The notes beneath the pieces were generated by a model. The model searched no databases. It worked only from the letters and a program-made list of their open reading frames with translations, and had not been told where the DNA came from. A DNA stretch of 64,000 nucleotides from Tetracentron sinense. Lineage: Eukaryota; Streptophyta; Magnoliopsida; Trochodendrales; Trochodendraceae. Shown here in pieces: positions 44,266 to 55,072 of the stretch (the stretch's first letter is position 1; each line of letters opens with the position of its first letter). The stretch covers positions 25,428,052-25,492,051 of the forward strand of contig CM026565.1 of the NCBI GenBank assembly GCA_015143295.1. The letters run 5' to 3'. The position numbers and the translations under genes are program-made.

Positions 44266-44624
44266 GAGCATTCCTAGCGGCCTCACCAAATTTTACTCAC
44301 CAAAATAGCCAAAACTCACATTTTCCTATTTTGGTTATCCATTTTTTTAAAACACTCCTAACAGCCTCATCAAAATAACCAAAACTCATATTATTTTATT
44401 ATTTGTTTGGGATTACAATAGTACGAATGGAGAGAGAAGTCTTTATATTATTATTTTTGTGGGACCACAATAAAACAAGGGAGAAAAATAATTAACTAGG
44501 TGAGTACTATACATTCATCAAACAAAAATTGTCATTTTGATAAAACTGAAAGGCCATTTTTGTTATTTTTAATGATTTACTAACTAAAATAATCAAAAAG
44601 CTATTTTGTGCTGCCAGAATGCTC
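44266..44624. mobile_element. Tourist/Harbinger-like MITE (359 bp)
   Basis: Flanked by TAA (44263-44265 and 44625-44627), the 3-bp target type of PIF/Harbinger elements. Ends GAGCATTCCTAGCGGC and, on the other strand, GAGCATTCTGGCAGC. AT-rich, non-coding interior with an internal copy of the CCTAACAGCCTCA motif. Confidence 0.72.
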
Positions 44625-45184
44625 TAATGAGTAGCAGCGTATTTACAAACGATGAAAAATCTATGAGCTGATAAGCAAAATTATTGGATGCCAAATCCCG
44701 ATAGAGACTGCTAGTGCCACCTAACTACGTCGCAAACACGCGCACACATACACATACTCCCTCTTTGCTTTATTCTCGATAATTTGAAAATATCGAGATA
44801 TACTCTGTATAATTTCTCACGAGTTACATGGACCTTTCAATGTCGGTGAGAGACGTACCTTTTGTCGTTACCTGGCACAATTGTTCTTGTGGGTCATATT
44901 CGCACCGATCAAGGGTGGGACCATGATACCAAAAGTATAAGGGGAGGGCTAACCACACCCTCTTATTACAGTTGTACTCACCCCTGTTAGGTCAAGGATT
45001 TTGTGTCATACACTTATGTGTGTTTGGGGGGTGGTTAATCGGATTGACCAAAACCATCTGGCTCACTCAATGATCCCCTTTAATTGCCCTTTTAAAGCTT
45101 GTTAAAAAAAATCTAAATGTTGTGGTTAATTTTCTTTTACTGGATTTTTTTTCTTCTAAAAACCATTGGTACATGGGTTAGGAA

Positions 45185-45490
45185 AACTTAACCATCAAAA
45201 GAGACACATTTCGACTTATGGATTGAGGGCAAGATGGTTTTCGTCTGGTGAGTAGAAAAATCAAGATTAGTGATACTTAACCACAATTTAGGGGTATCAA
45301 AAAAGACACATGTGGACCTATTGAGTGAGGGTAAGACGGTTTTGTCTGGGGAAGGACAGACAAAATCAAGGTTAGTAAAACTTAACCAAAGTTTAGGATT
45401 GTCAAAAACAAAAAGACACATTTCGACCTCAGGATTGAGGGCAAGACGGCTTTCGTCTGGTGAGGGGCAGACGAAATCCATTCCCACTTG
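45185..45490 (+). repeat. Three tandem units of about 95-100 bp
   Basis: Units start near 45187, 45287 and 45385 with AACTTAACCA, then AAAAGACACAT, GAGGGCAAGACGG and TTTCGTCTGG, ending ACAAAATCAAGG-like. The minus-strand open frame across them encodes repeated peptides (LDFVCPSPD) only because of this repetition. A C-run follows at about 45511-45529. Confidence 0.75.
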
Positions 45491-45766
45491 TGTCTCACCA
45501 TGAAATTCTTGCCCCGCCCCCCCCCCCCACCCCCAAAACAGAGACAGTGCAACGGGTAGATTGTGGCTGTCAAAATCCAAAGTATAATGGCACACATGAT
45601 CTTATCTGTCAATCGTACCCACAGGAGTGAAAAAAAAAAAAGAAAGATGGCCCCATCATAGAATAATAATAGTAGGGCCCACCCTATAAACCCCTATACT
45701 CTATTTAGGCCGTTGCTGTAGGACTTCCATCCGAACCAATGTTCAACCAATGGCCACGGATTCCCT

Positions 45767-46005
45767 CCGGCAGATACCAGAAAAATGGTATTGGGTCACC
45801 ACATATTGTGCAACATGAGGTTGAGAAAGTCAAATTATTGTCCTGATTTTGACTTCTTCACACATGTTATGACATTTGGCGATAAATCAGTGAGAAAAAG
45901 GAGGAGAGAGATATCAAGTGGAGAGAAGTCAAAAATCAGGAAAACTGACTTCTTTTTTATGTCACATGTCGCACAATGCATGGTGACCCAATACCACTTT
46001 TCTGC
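45767..46005. mobile_element. Hairpin MITE A
   Basis: Left AAATGGTATTGGGTCACCAC and ATTGTGCAACATG return inverted as CATGTCGCACAATGCATGGT and GACCCAATACCAC at about 45965-46000. Interior repeats GAGAGAAGTCAAAAATCAGG against CCTGATTTTGACTTCTTC. No target duplication identified. Confidence 0.65.
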
Positions 46006-46075
46006 CATTTGCATGAGAGAATCCAAGGCCTCAACCAATGTTGTTCTGAGTTTTGGTAACGACATGGGATTATCT

Positions 46076-46262
46076 CTGGCAAATGCCAGAAAATGGTCTC
46101 TGGCTCCGCACATCAGTGGACATGTGGCAATAAAAAGGGGTGGGATATCAAGTGGGGAGAAGTAAAAAACATAGAAAGAAAATGAAATGACTTCTCCTCT
46201 TTTTATCACCACCTGTCGGATGATGTGTGAGAAGCCAGAGACTATTTTCTCGCATATGCTAG
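46076..46262. mobile_element. Hairpin MITE B, related to A
   Basis: GGCAAATGCCAGAAAATGGT, CTCTGGCTCCGCACATCAG and GGGGAGAAGT return inverted as ACTTCTCCTC, GATGATGTGTGAGAAGCCAG and AGACTATTTTCTCGCATATG. The layout parallels hairpin A, with a shared GGATATCAAGTGG(A/G)GAGAAGT core. Confidence 0.65.
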
Positions 46263-47206
46263 AGAATCAATCCCATGCCCTTTTGGTCGCTAAATGGTTT
46301 GCAAGTGTTTCTTTTTGCTAAAACTAAACTTAAAAAAGATTTTGAATTTATTGGTATTTTACAATGCTAATAGTATCCAAATTCCTTATTACACATTTAA
46401 TTATTTGAATTTAGATAAATATTTGATGAAAAGTAAAATATAATATTTATACCCAACTCTAATTAAAATATTTGAGTTTGAATAATATCTTAATTACCTA
46501 ATTAGTTTTACAAAAATTAAAAAAGGAAAAAGTATTAAAAAAATATCAAATTAGTTTTTTAATCTTTATTTATGTTAAAAATAATAATTTAATGTCTTAA
46601 TTATGCAACAAAATATATTTATATGGTTATTGTAGTCTTGTAAATTTATAATAAATTATTTATATATATAATAATAAGAGTAAATAGCTTGTGTGATGCA
46701 CGAGTGTATAAAAACAAAAGAGAAAAATATATATTTAAATTAACACACAGTGACAAATAATTAGGAATATCCTATAAATAAGGAGAATCCTTACCAAATT
46801 TTACTTAAAAAATACAACAAACATAAAAAAAAAATATAAATAGAACAAAAATTCATCAACAACTATATGAACCTAAAGGGCACATATTTTTTTTAAAAAG
46901 GTAAAGAACAATTTTTTAAAAAAAATCTTTTGATCAGATTAAGTAGGGACTTATTGAACAAGATCATCATGCTGGAGTTTAATACAATCAATTAAATAAC
47001 GAGGAAAAATTCAATGAAACTTTAGCATCATCTAAATAAAAATAGTAAACTTGTATAGACAAAGTATTCAATGAAAAAACTTCAATATAGCTAGTAAGAA
47101 GATAATGAGAAATTTCTAGCAGAAAAGGATAACCACACAACCTATTTTTTCATGTTGAAGAATCAAATACTCAGGAATAATGAGATAGAAAGAAAAAATT
47201 AAAAAA
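46263..47206 (+). other. AT-rich intergenic stretch
   Basis: About 0.9 kb of very AT-rich sequence; no gene or repeat family recognised. Confidence 0.6.
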
Positions 47207-47965
47207 ATTGAGTATTAACTATATATTCTTACATTATGAGCATCAAAAAACCTATATGAAAAAAAAATTCTCACTAATATTTGATATAGTAAAAACCATA
47301 ATTCTCGTGTTAGAAACTATGCAATTGATGCCAAAAATTATTCCTTAGCAATATTTTAAAATTTTAATAAAATTATAGAAAAATTCTTAGCCACAACATT
47401 AATTATTGCCCGATTGATCATTCTCATCTTGGATATAAAACTTATTGGAAATCAATAAAAATTGAGCATAACTATATATTCTTAAATTATGAACATCAAA
47501 AAACCTATATGAAAAAAAAATTCTCACTTATAATATTTGATATAGTAAAAACCATAAGTCACATGTTAGAAACTATGCACTTGATACCAAAATTATTTCT
47601 TAGTAATATTTTAAAATTTTAATAAAATTATAGGAAAATTCTTAGCCACAACATTAATCAATGCTCAACTGATCATTCTCATCTTGGATATAAACTTATT
47701 AGAAATCAATAAAAATTGAGCATAACTATATATTCTTGAATTATGAACATCGAAACAACCTATATGAAAAAAAAAATCTCACTAAAATTTGATATAGCAA
47801 ATAACCACAAGTCTCGTGTTAGAAACTATGTACTTGATGCCAAAAATTATTTCTTAGTAATATTTTAAAATCTTAATAAAATTATATGAAAATTCTTAGC
47901 CACAACATTAATCAATGCTCGAACTGATCATTCTCATCTTGGATATAAATCTTATTAGAAACAAA
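47207..47965 (+). repeat. Three-copy 254-bp tandem repeat
   Basis: Copies start at 47207, 47461 and 47715 with ATTGAGYATAACTATATATT. Each contains CCTATATGAAAAAAAAA, TTCTTAGCCACAACATTAAT and GATCATTCTCATCTTGGATA. Copies 2 and 3 are closer to each other than to copy 1 by eye. AT-rich and non-coding. Confidence 0.88.
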
Positions 47966-48952
47966 AATGAAATGAAAAGATCATAATGAAAGTTTGATGA
48001 GAATAAGAAAAATAATTCGGGCTCATTTGGTTCGGATTATTATAAGTGCTTATTTGGTACATAAGCCAACAACATCCATTAAACTTAAAAGGTAGTTTTT
48101 TAAAATATTTTTAAAATTTTTCTAAAATACTAAAATACCGTTTTTAAGGAACACCCTAGATGATAAAACTAATATTTTCAATAATATTTAATAATCTCTA
48201 AAATATATAGATACATACCTCAGACTATTTGTGTAAATTGTATGGAACTACAGTTTTGCCTTAGCCACGAAACTTATATCTACTTGAACTTGTCTCCCCT
48301 ATGATTGAGGAAATAAAATAAAAAATAGAATGAGAACATAATTCGATGGAATTAGGAAGAAGAACTAAATAATTTATTCAAAGAAAAACACAAAAAATAG
48401 ATTTTTTCCATACATGGTAGAGAGTGTGAGGTACTTTTATGGGATGAGAATCCCATATGTCTAATAGTACTATTGGTGTCAAACCTCTCTAAATTTTCAA
48501 ATGAAATCAAAGTCGAGTCGTCACTAGCAAGTCTGTTCGATCAAATAATCGAAATGATTTGACTTCATGTTCTAAATCATCTTTGTATTGCCACTAACGA
48601 CTACGAATACAATGAGTGAGTTTTAAGGCTACCTTCAAGAAAGAGAAGAGGTGAGTAGGACAGAGAGGGTGAAGAATATGGAAAGAGAAAATGAAAAGGA
48701 ATGTAGTGAAGAGTCGATTTTTGAAAGAAAAGAGGAAGATGAAAAGGAAATGAGAGATGATGGATAAGAGAAAAGGGAAAGACCAAGAGTGCAATAAAGA
48801 TTTATTTAAGGATTTTAACAATATGAATTTAATTCGGTGGATAGAGAAAATGAGAAAAAAATACTTACATTCTTAAGGGACGTAAGAGATCACAATTAAG
48901 ATTAGAAAAAATAAATACGATTGTAATGGTACTAATTCAACTAAGTGGAGAT

Positions 48953-49013
<61 letters not shown>

Positions 49014-49519
49014 ATATATTTATATATTTACGTTCTTAAGGGATGTGAGTGATTACAATTAAGAGGAGAAAAAAAATTAATAGACTCATTAAATTATGAG
49101 TGATTTATTATATAATTTTTTTAAAAATAACTGTAATTAAGTATATAATGTTACGTCTTTTCATCATATCAATCAAAGATGGTCTGTCATATGATGTCAA
49201 ACAAAAGGAAAAACCAAGAGATTTAAGGTATGCCACGTGCTATCAACAGACATATAGTATTAGTAAAATACTATATAATCCGTTGGAAACTTATCAAATC
49301 AAAATATATCAATATCCGAATTCACATCCGATTATAAACATATAGTAAAATTACTATTTAAATTTACTCTGCCAAATACTTATCCAAGTAAATAAATTCG
49401 GATAATATCTTTGTAGCTAATGATGGCACCCCTACCCTAAACCATACAATGAGTGAACAATAGTAAAGAGTAAGTGTAAGTTAAAATTTTCTTGTCACTT
49501 AACCTAAAAAGTTATAGAA
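47966..49519 (+). other. AT-rich intergenic stretch with an (AT)n tract
   Basis: No gene recognised. An (AT)n-rich tract spans about 48954-49025. TTCTTAAGGGACGTAAGAG and a close copy TTCTTAAGGGATGTGAGTG flank it (about 48870 and 49033), so the tract sits inside a small duplication. Frames at 48594-48821 (minus) and 49100-49345 lack any domain. Confidence 0.6.
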
Positions 49520-49620
49520 TGAGTGTCGCGGTTGATATGCCCACATGTTAATTAGAACAAATATCAACCAAACTAACTAGGTTGCAGCTTAAATGTGTGA
49601 TGTATCCAACAAAAAACAGA
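49520..49620 (+). repeat. 5'-truncated SINE copy
   Basis: Matches the 3' half of the SINE at 55944-56120: GGTTGATATGCCCAC, TTAGAACAAATATCAACC, CAAACTAACTAGGTTGC, TGTGTGATGTATCCAACAAA. No A or B box. Confidence 0.6.
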
Positions 49621-50035
49621 ATAGTTAAGTTAGAAGTTATATAGAAGTTTATAGGCCTGGAGGGACAAATAGTTGGAAGAGGGTACAAATGGGTCACATG
49701 CTATTGATCCTATCAGATCGATCAATTGACCCCCTTCTTTATAATCACCTGATCAAAGAGATGTCCCCATCAGATTTCAGCTCAGTTTTCTACCAACATC
49801 ATCTTGCTATAAGGAGTCAAGTGAACTGACAACGAATTATCTCATCCAATCCCTGCCGAACCGGATTCACTCTAGAGTGGTGAACTGGAACCCGAACCCC
49901 AAACCCAAATTCGAACTGAGTGATCCCGATGACTAAGTAACATTGACACTAACAATGAAGCAATCATTTCTTAAGACACCCATGAATTCACCCCGCCAAC
50001 ATATTACTTCTCATGGTTTATTTTCATCTCCATTG

Positions 50036-50179
50036 CTTGTCCCAGTGGTTGTGTATCTCCTCTTTAGGGAGGTGTGACTGGAGTTCGAGTCTTGGTGTGA
50101 CCGTTGAGCCGCACACCATGAGTTCTAACCCTAACCCTAGATAAATGATTAGCGCCCACAAAAAAAAAAAAAAAAAAAA
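50036..50179 (+). mobile_element. tRNA-derived SINE near the reticulon promoter
   Basis: CCCAGTGGTTGTGTATCTCC (A-box-like), GGAGTTCGAGTCTTGG (B-box), then a body ending GCGCCCAC and a run of about 20 A (50159-50179). Its 5' half resembles the SINE at 40740-40902. Target duplication is unclear. Confidence 0.72.
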
Positions 50180-50195
50180 CACTCTTCATCCACTC

Positions 50196-50767
50196 GCCCC
50201 ATTTTATACTTTATGGGCCTTCTCTACTTTCTTTATCTTAATGGGAGAACCCATTTGGGGAGAGTGGAGCTAGCAAAATCCAATCTCACTCACACCTTCT
50301 CCAGTTCTTCCCTTTTGAAGGATCTTAAACAGATTTAGAGGTTCATCTCTCCCTTGGAGAAACAAAGTGCGACAAATTGCAGAGTTTTCTATCTCTAACC
50401 TTAGCTCCAGACAAAAACAGTAGAGAAACCCCACGTTCCAGAACATCTTCTCTCTCTCTTTCTTCGCCGTTTTCTTGTAAATTTAACGTCCTCATATGCA
50501 TGTGAGGTCCTCAAAGTAAAGGAAGCCAAGTTATTCTTAAACAATTCACTCAATCCCACCAAATTTATCTTCTTTTCTCTGATAAATTTACAGGAAAAAA
50601 AGTAGATTGAGCCTTGCTGGATAATCCTCTGTCATTCAATTGCCTTCTAAGGAATCCCAATGTTTTCTTTCACCAACCGTTCTTTCTTCAACTCAAAGCT
50701 TCTTCTCTTGTAACTGCTTTATCTGAGTGTACTCATTAGAGAGAGAGAGAGAGATTAAAAGGTGGAG
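50196..50767 (+). promoter_or_regulatory. Probable promoter and 5' UTR of the reticulon gene
   Basis: A TATA-like ATTTTATACTTTATGGGCC lies at about 50201-50219, including a TGGGCC site-II-type motif. The leader is pyrimidine-rich (CTTCTCTCTCTCTTTCTTCG, about 50448-50467). A (GA)n run (about 50740-50756) sits just before the ATG. Assignment rests on motif and position only. Confidence 0.4.
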
Positions 50768-51944
50768 ATGGAGGTGGCTAGAAGAAGAACTGCAACTAGA
50801 AAGGGTGTAGTTGCAGGTTCTGTTTGGGAGAGTAGAATGAAAATGGATGAAGTGAAAGGCGGGATCAAGGTCTTTAATGGTGAAGAGAATTCCGAAGAAG
50901 GTTGCAGTGGTGTTGGCGAGCTTCGGGTGTACAGAAGGTTGAAACAAAATCAGAATGGTGTGGTGAAGGGGAAGAGAAAGACATGGAAATCTGAATCAGT
51001 TGAGGAACCTGAAAAAAGTCCAATTCTGACAAGGAAGCCAAGATCTGAGTCACACAAGTTTTCAGATGAATCTTTTAAGGAGCTTAGTACGTCTGTTGAT
51101 GGAATTGAGAAAACCCCAATTCAGATAAGGAAGACTAGATCAGAGTCCATTAGAGTTTCTGATGAGCTTGGTGTGTCAGTTGATGGAATTGAAAGAACCC
51201 CAATTCAGATAAGGAAGAGTAGATCTGATTCTCATAGAATCCCTGATGAAGAAGCTTGCAAGGAGATAGGAGTGTCTGTTGATGGAATAGAAAGAAATCC
51301 AATTCAGAGAAGAAATACCATATCTGATTCTCATAGGATTCCTGATGAAGTATGTAAGGAGCTTGAAGTCACTGTTGATGGAATTGAAAAAACCCCAATT
51401 CAGATAAAGCAGACTAGATTTGATTCTCATTGTGTTCCTGATGAAACTTGCAAGGAGTTTGGTGTTTACAAACAAAAGATCATTTCAAGTAGTGTGAACA
51501 ATGGGGGTCTGGTTGAATCTCCTGGGGGATTAGTCATGGATGATGATGATGAAGAAGATGAAGAGGAAGAGGAAGATGAAGATGAAGATGAGGAGGAAAT
51601 AGAGAAGAAGAGCTTTGATGTTAAGGAAATCAACATACCAGAACAGAAACCAGAAGAGATTGTGAATGAAGAGAGGAAACTTCATCAGATCCATGAAAAA
51701 CCAAAACCCATCTCGGCAAATGTGAATGAAGAGAAGAAACTTCAACAAATCCCAGAAAAACCAATACCCATATCTACGAATTTGAATACAGAGAAGAAAC
51801 TTCGTCAGATCCCTGAAAAACCAATACCCATCTCTGCAAATTTGAATAGAAAACCAAGACCCGTCACTGAGATTGCGAAGAAAAAGCCATCCCCTGTTAT
51901 AGATCATCGTTTCATTAATCGAAATCTCACAAACCCACCTCCAA
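50768..51944 (+). CDS. RTNLB21: Reticulon gene exon 1: repetitive N-terminal region
   Basis: Encodes residues 1-392. Contains about five units of the type SVDGIEKTPIQIRKTRSES (51010-51430), an Asp/Glu run of about 20 residues, and three tandem 20-residue units NEEKKLQQIPEKPIPIS-like (51664-51846). Ends CCTCCAA before GTAAGT. An open frame continuing to 52096 reads through the intron and is spurious. Confidence 0.93.
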
Positions 51945-54240
51945 GTAAGTGTTTTGTACCAACAAAGTGGAATTTAATTCTATGCTTTCTCTGTGTGATC
52001 TTACTGATTTTAATCCATTTTGGCTGTTTCAGTTGCAGTTTCGGAGGAATTTGGAAGAATCCCAGTAACACAAAACAACTTGCAGAATATTGGTAAGTTT
52101 TGATTTCTGGGTCAAATTCAATTACTCTGATTTGGAAGTTATTTTAGTAATTCTCCTATTTCTTATTTCTGTTTGGAAAATTTTCAGTGGATTTAGTGAT
52201 GTGGAGAAATGTTTCAAAATCTGCATTTGTTTTCGGATTGGGAACATTTATCCTGATTTCATCCTCCTACACTAAAGATATCAACTTCAGGTAAGTAACA
52301 CCAAACCAAAAACTGATCTTATCTTCAATAATCCTCTGTTTTAAAACAGAGTCCACCACTGAATTTTCTCGATATGTTGTTTTGTACAGCTTAATTTCTG
52401 CAATTTCCTATATGGGTCTTCTCTATCTTGCTGCAATCTTCGTCTATAGATCCATTCTTTGCAGGTAATTACCAAAAACCAGTGAAAAATAAAAATGAAA
52501 ATTAAAGTAAAAGAGAAGGTTATAAATTTAGTCTCTTTGTGTTTTCCTTGTTTTCGAAAAATATTATCAGGGGAGAAATGGATTTAGATGATTCAAGCCA
52601 CATATACATGGTAGGAGAAGAAGAAGCAATTTGGTTTCTGAAATTGGTTCTTCCTTACTTGAATGAGTTCCTCTTGAGAATCAGAGGCCTTTTCTCTGGA
52701 GACCCTGGAACTACACTAAAGGTAAGAAAAAAAAATTCATTTTTTTCCTTTTTTTATTTATTTTTTTTATTTTTTATGTCCAGTAAATAACTAAAGATAG
52801 AGAATGGGTGACAATTGCAGTTAGCAGTGGTGCTGTTTGTTTTGGCTCGGTGTGGGAGCTCCATAACTATTTGGAAGATGGTCAAATTAGGTAAGTTTTA
52901 TTGGGTTAAAAAGGGGACAAATTGGTAATATATCTACCTACTTTTACCATACAAGGAGTGTACTGTGTGCCTCTCATGAGAGTTATCCTGAGATCAAATT
53001 GTCTACCCAAACAATGGTCGGGTTTGTGATTTCAAAGTCACCCCATGTTTCAATCAAAAAAAAAAAAAAAGTTACCCCATGTTTATAAGAATATGCACCA
53101 TTTGGAAAATACTTAGCATGGTCAGCTTGATAGTCAAATACAACTTTCTAGTGACCACGTGAGAACACACGTATTTTCTCGTTCTCACGTGGCCTTAGCT
53201 TCTAATTCCTATTTTCTTTTTAACTTATTTTATAATTGGCATTGCAAATAGTTGAAGACATGAGGGGTTGCCGACTAGCATGCTGACCTTGCAATCAATT
53301 CTTCATTTTCCATGAAGTGTTTCCATAACACTCAAGATTCCAAGACCTTTCGTCAACCATGTGTCAATTAACTCTAGTTGGTCAGTATTAATTCATTGGA
53401 TCAATTTTTAACCTAACATGTGGAAGACTAGCACAAAAAAGTGAAAGCCAACTTGGAAATAGGTCTTACCATAGCTATGCTTAGGGCACCAGAATGATCT
53501 AATTTTTAAACCCAACGGTCAAATTTTCTGAATATTCTTGCTTACGTTTTGACAATGCTTATTGTTCAGGTTTTTTCGGAGTTTTTACAGTACCAAAAGT
53601 CTGTTCATCGTATTCCACTCAGTTAACTATCTACGGTAAAAAATTAAATTTCATTATATTTATTGAGTTACTACTTCAGTTAGATATCAGACTGTTGCAA
53701 TCACTCCATTTGAGTTTATTTCTGGGGTGGGACCCATGATATCATGGGTCTGATCTTTGCATGTAGATTGTTATATCTACAAGGTCAAATGTCAAGTTGA
53801 TCGAGTGATCGCAACCGTTCGATCAAAAATATTTATATGATTATCTCCTCTAATGCTGAGTGGGTCCTACCTGAAGGTAAATTTTGGGTTAGGCGCTTTC
53901 GGGACGCTTGGGAGTCATGCACACACAAGAAAGCTGTAGCTTTTGGCATCTTTACCCTTGTATGGAATTTATCTTCAGTAGTTGCGCGCATTTGGGCAGG
54001 TAAGGACAACATTGTAAATTGAAACAATGCAAGGGCTATATTAGCCATTTTAAAGTTTTGTTAATATACGTTGTGGAGTATGTTTGTGCAGTGTTCGTGT
54101 TGGTAGTGGCCGTACGATATTATCAGCAGTCGGAGGATTGGGAAGAGGAGGAAGATTCGAGGGGACAGAGACAAGAGCGTGGGCCCACTTTAACGGAAGC
54201 AGTGAAAGAGAGAAGAAAGAATCCTAAGAAAGAATGGTGA
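50768..54240 (+). CDS. RTNLB21: Reticulon-like protein, RTNLB21 type (9 exons, 657 aa)
   Basis: An ER membrane-shaping protein. Exons 50768-51944, 52033-52092, 52188-52290, 52390-52464, 52571-52721, 52821-52890, 53570-53635, 53877-53999 and 54092-54240 sum to 1974 bp in frame. The N-terminus (about 400 residues) is soluble and repetitive: VVAGSVWESRMKMDEVKGG, then SVDGIEKTPIQIRK-type repeats, an acidic run (51537-51600) and a 20-residue repeat. The reticulon domain starts VDLVMWRNVSKSAFVFGLG (exons 3-9), with long hydrophobic hairpins that in this family wedge into the outer leaflet of ER tubules. The C-terminus is KKEW, a KKXX dilysine form. The start is the ATG at 50768; a GTG six bases upstream is not a plausible start. 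The RTNLB21 name is orthology inference from the N-terminal motif and domain layout. Confidence 0.94.
52033..52092 (+). CDS. RTNLB21: Reticulon gene exon 2 (60 bp)
   Basis: Completes Ile, then AVSEEFGRIPVTQNNLQNI plus one base. Acceptor GGCTGTTTCAG, donor GTAAGT. Confidence 0.9.
52188..52290 (+). CDS. RTNLB21: Reticulon gene exon 3: start of RHD
   Basis: VDLVMWRNVSKSAFVFGLGT then FILISSSYTKDINF. This is the first half of hydrophobic hairpin 1. Acceptor TTTTCAG, donor GTAAGT. Confidence 0.94.
52390..52464 (+). CDS. RTNLB21: Reticulon gene exon 4
   Basis: SLISAISYMGLLYLAAIFVY then RSILC. This is the second half of hairpin 1. Acceptor TTTGTACAG, donor GTAATT. Confidence 0.94.
52571..52721 (+). 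CDS. RTNLB21: Reticulon gene exon 5
   Basis: RGEMDLDDSSHIYMVGEEEA, then a soluble loop with FLLRIRGLFSGDPGTTLK. Acceptor ATATTATCAG, donor GTAAGA. Confidence 0.94.
52821..52890 (+). CDS. RTNLB21: Reticulon gene exon 6
   Basis: LAVVLFVLARCGSSITIWKM then VKL plus one base. Start of hydrophobic hairpin 2. Acceptor ACAATTGCAG, donor GTAAGT. Followed by the longest intron of the gene (52891-53569, 679 bp), which holds no recognised element. Confidence 0.94.
53570..53635 (+). CDS. RTNLB21: Reticulon gene exon 7
   Basis: GFFGVFTVPKVCSSYSTQLT then IY plus one base. Acceptor TATTGTTCAG, donor GTAAAA. Confidence 0.93.
53877..53999 (+). CDS. RTNLB21: Reticulon gene exon 8
   Basis: GKFWVRRFRDAWESCTHKKA then VAFGIFTLVWNLSSVVARIW. 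Acceptor CCTACCTGAAG with a weak pyrimidine tract, donor GTAAGG. Confidence 0.92.
54092..54240 (+). CDS. RTNLB21: Reticulon gene last exon
   Basis: Completes Ala, then VFVLVVAVRYYQQSEDWEEE and a charged tail ending RKNPKKEW and TGA. Acceptor GTTTGTGCAG. Confidence 0.93.
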
Positions 54241-55041
54241 TGGAGGGAGGACATGGAGCGTGTGGCGCAGGTTAGCTAATAGCAACGTTCTTGTATGCAT
54301 GTTACATGATGTAAGTGAGTGGGGGAGTACATTTTGCTGCTACTCTTTCAAATAACAAGTAGTCCACAATCTAATAACTTTTCCACATCTTTCTCAAAAA
54401 GCAGCAAAAATAGTTTTTTTTTTTTAAAAAAAAACTATGGGTTAAGTTTGGCTATTATCTGATTTAGTTTCCGGTGGACGTATCAAATACCACACTGTTA
54501 AGTGCTAAGTCTATTAACTATTTAAATCCAGCTTTAAATGAAAGTATTGAGCCCTAGCTATGTAGTATGTAGAGCTTGAAAGAATCAAGCCCTAACCGGA
54601 TCCAAGCACCCATAGGCCTGATAGAATCAAGCCTTAGCCTGATCTAAACACGGTCAAAGTTGTAAAATAGACTAACATTTAAAAAAAAAAACATGTTTGA
54701 ATAAGAAAAATGTCATTAAAAATAAAAATATTATTGAACAAAGTATTAAAACAATACTTTTCATCTCAATATTTTAAATTTAAATGATAAATTAATATTG
54801 TTTTTAATATATATAATAAAGCAGCAAAAAGAGTTATACTCCATTTTTTGCTAATTGAATGGGCCTTTGATCAACAATCAAGGCGAGCTAAATTAATAGT
54901 GTTAGTAAAAGCGTAGGTTTTTTTTTGATAAACATAGCGTAGGTTTTTAAAGTAATAGCATCTGCGGCCACAATATTAAGATATATTTGTAGAGGAGTGC
55001 TATCCGCCGAAGTAGCGACACTTGTGGTTACTACCCCTTAA

Positions 55042-55072
<31 letters not shown>

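Noticed and set aside
45188-45595. Minus-strand protein with repeated LDFVCPSPD peptides
   Set aside because: The peptides mirror a three-unit DNA tandem repeat; no domain, start context or splice support.
50762-50767. Upstream GTG as start of the reticulon frame
   Set aside because: Non-AUG start adds only two residues; the ATG at 50768 is the natural plant start.
51945-52096. Hydrophobic C-terminal extension of the reticulon exon 1 open frame
   Set aside because: It is the intron 51945-52032 read through; GTAAGT and TTTCAG sites restore the family sequence AVSEEFGRIP.
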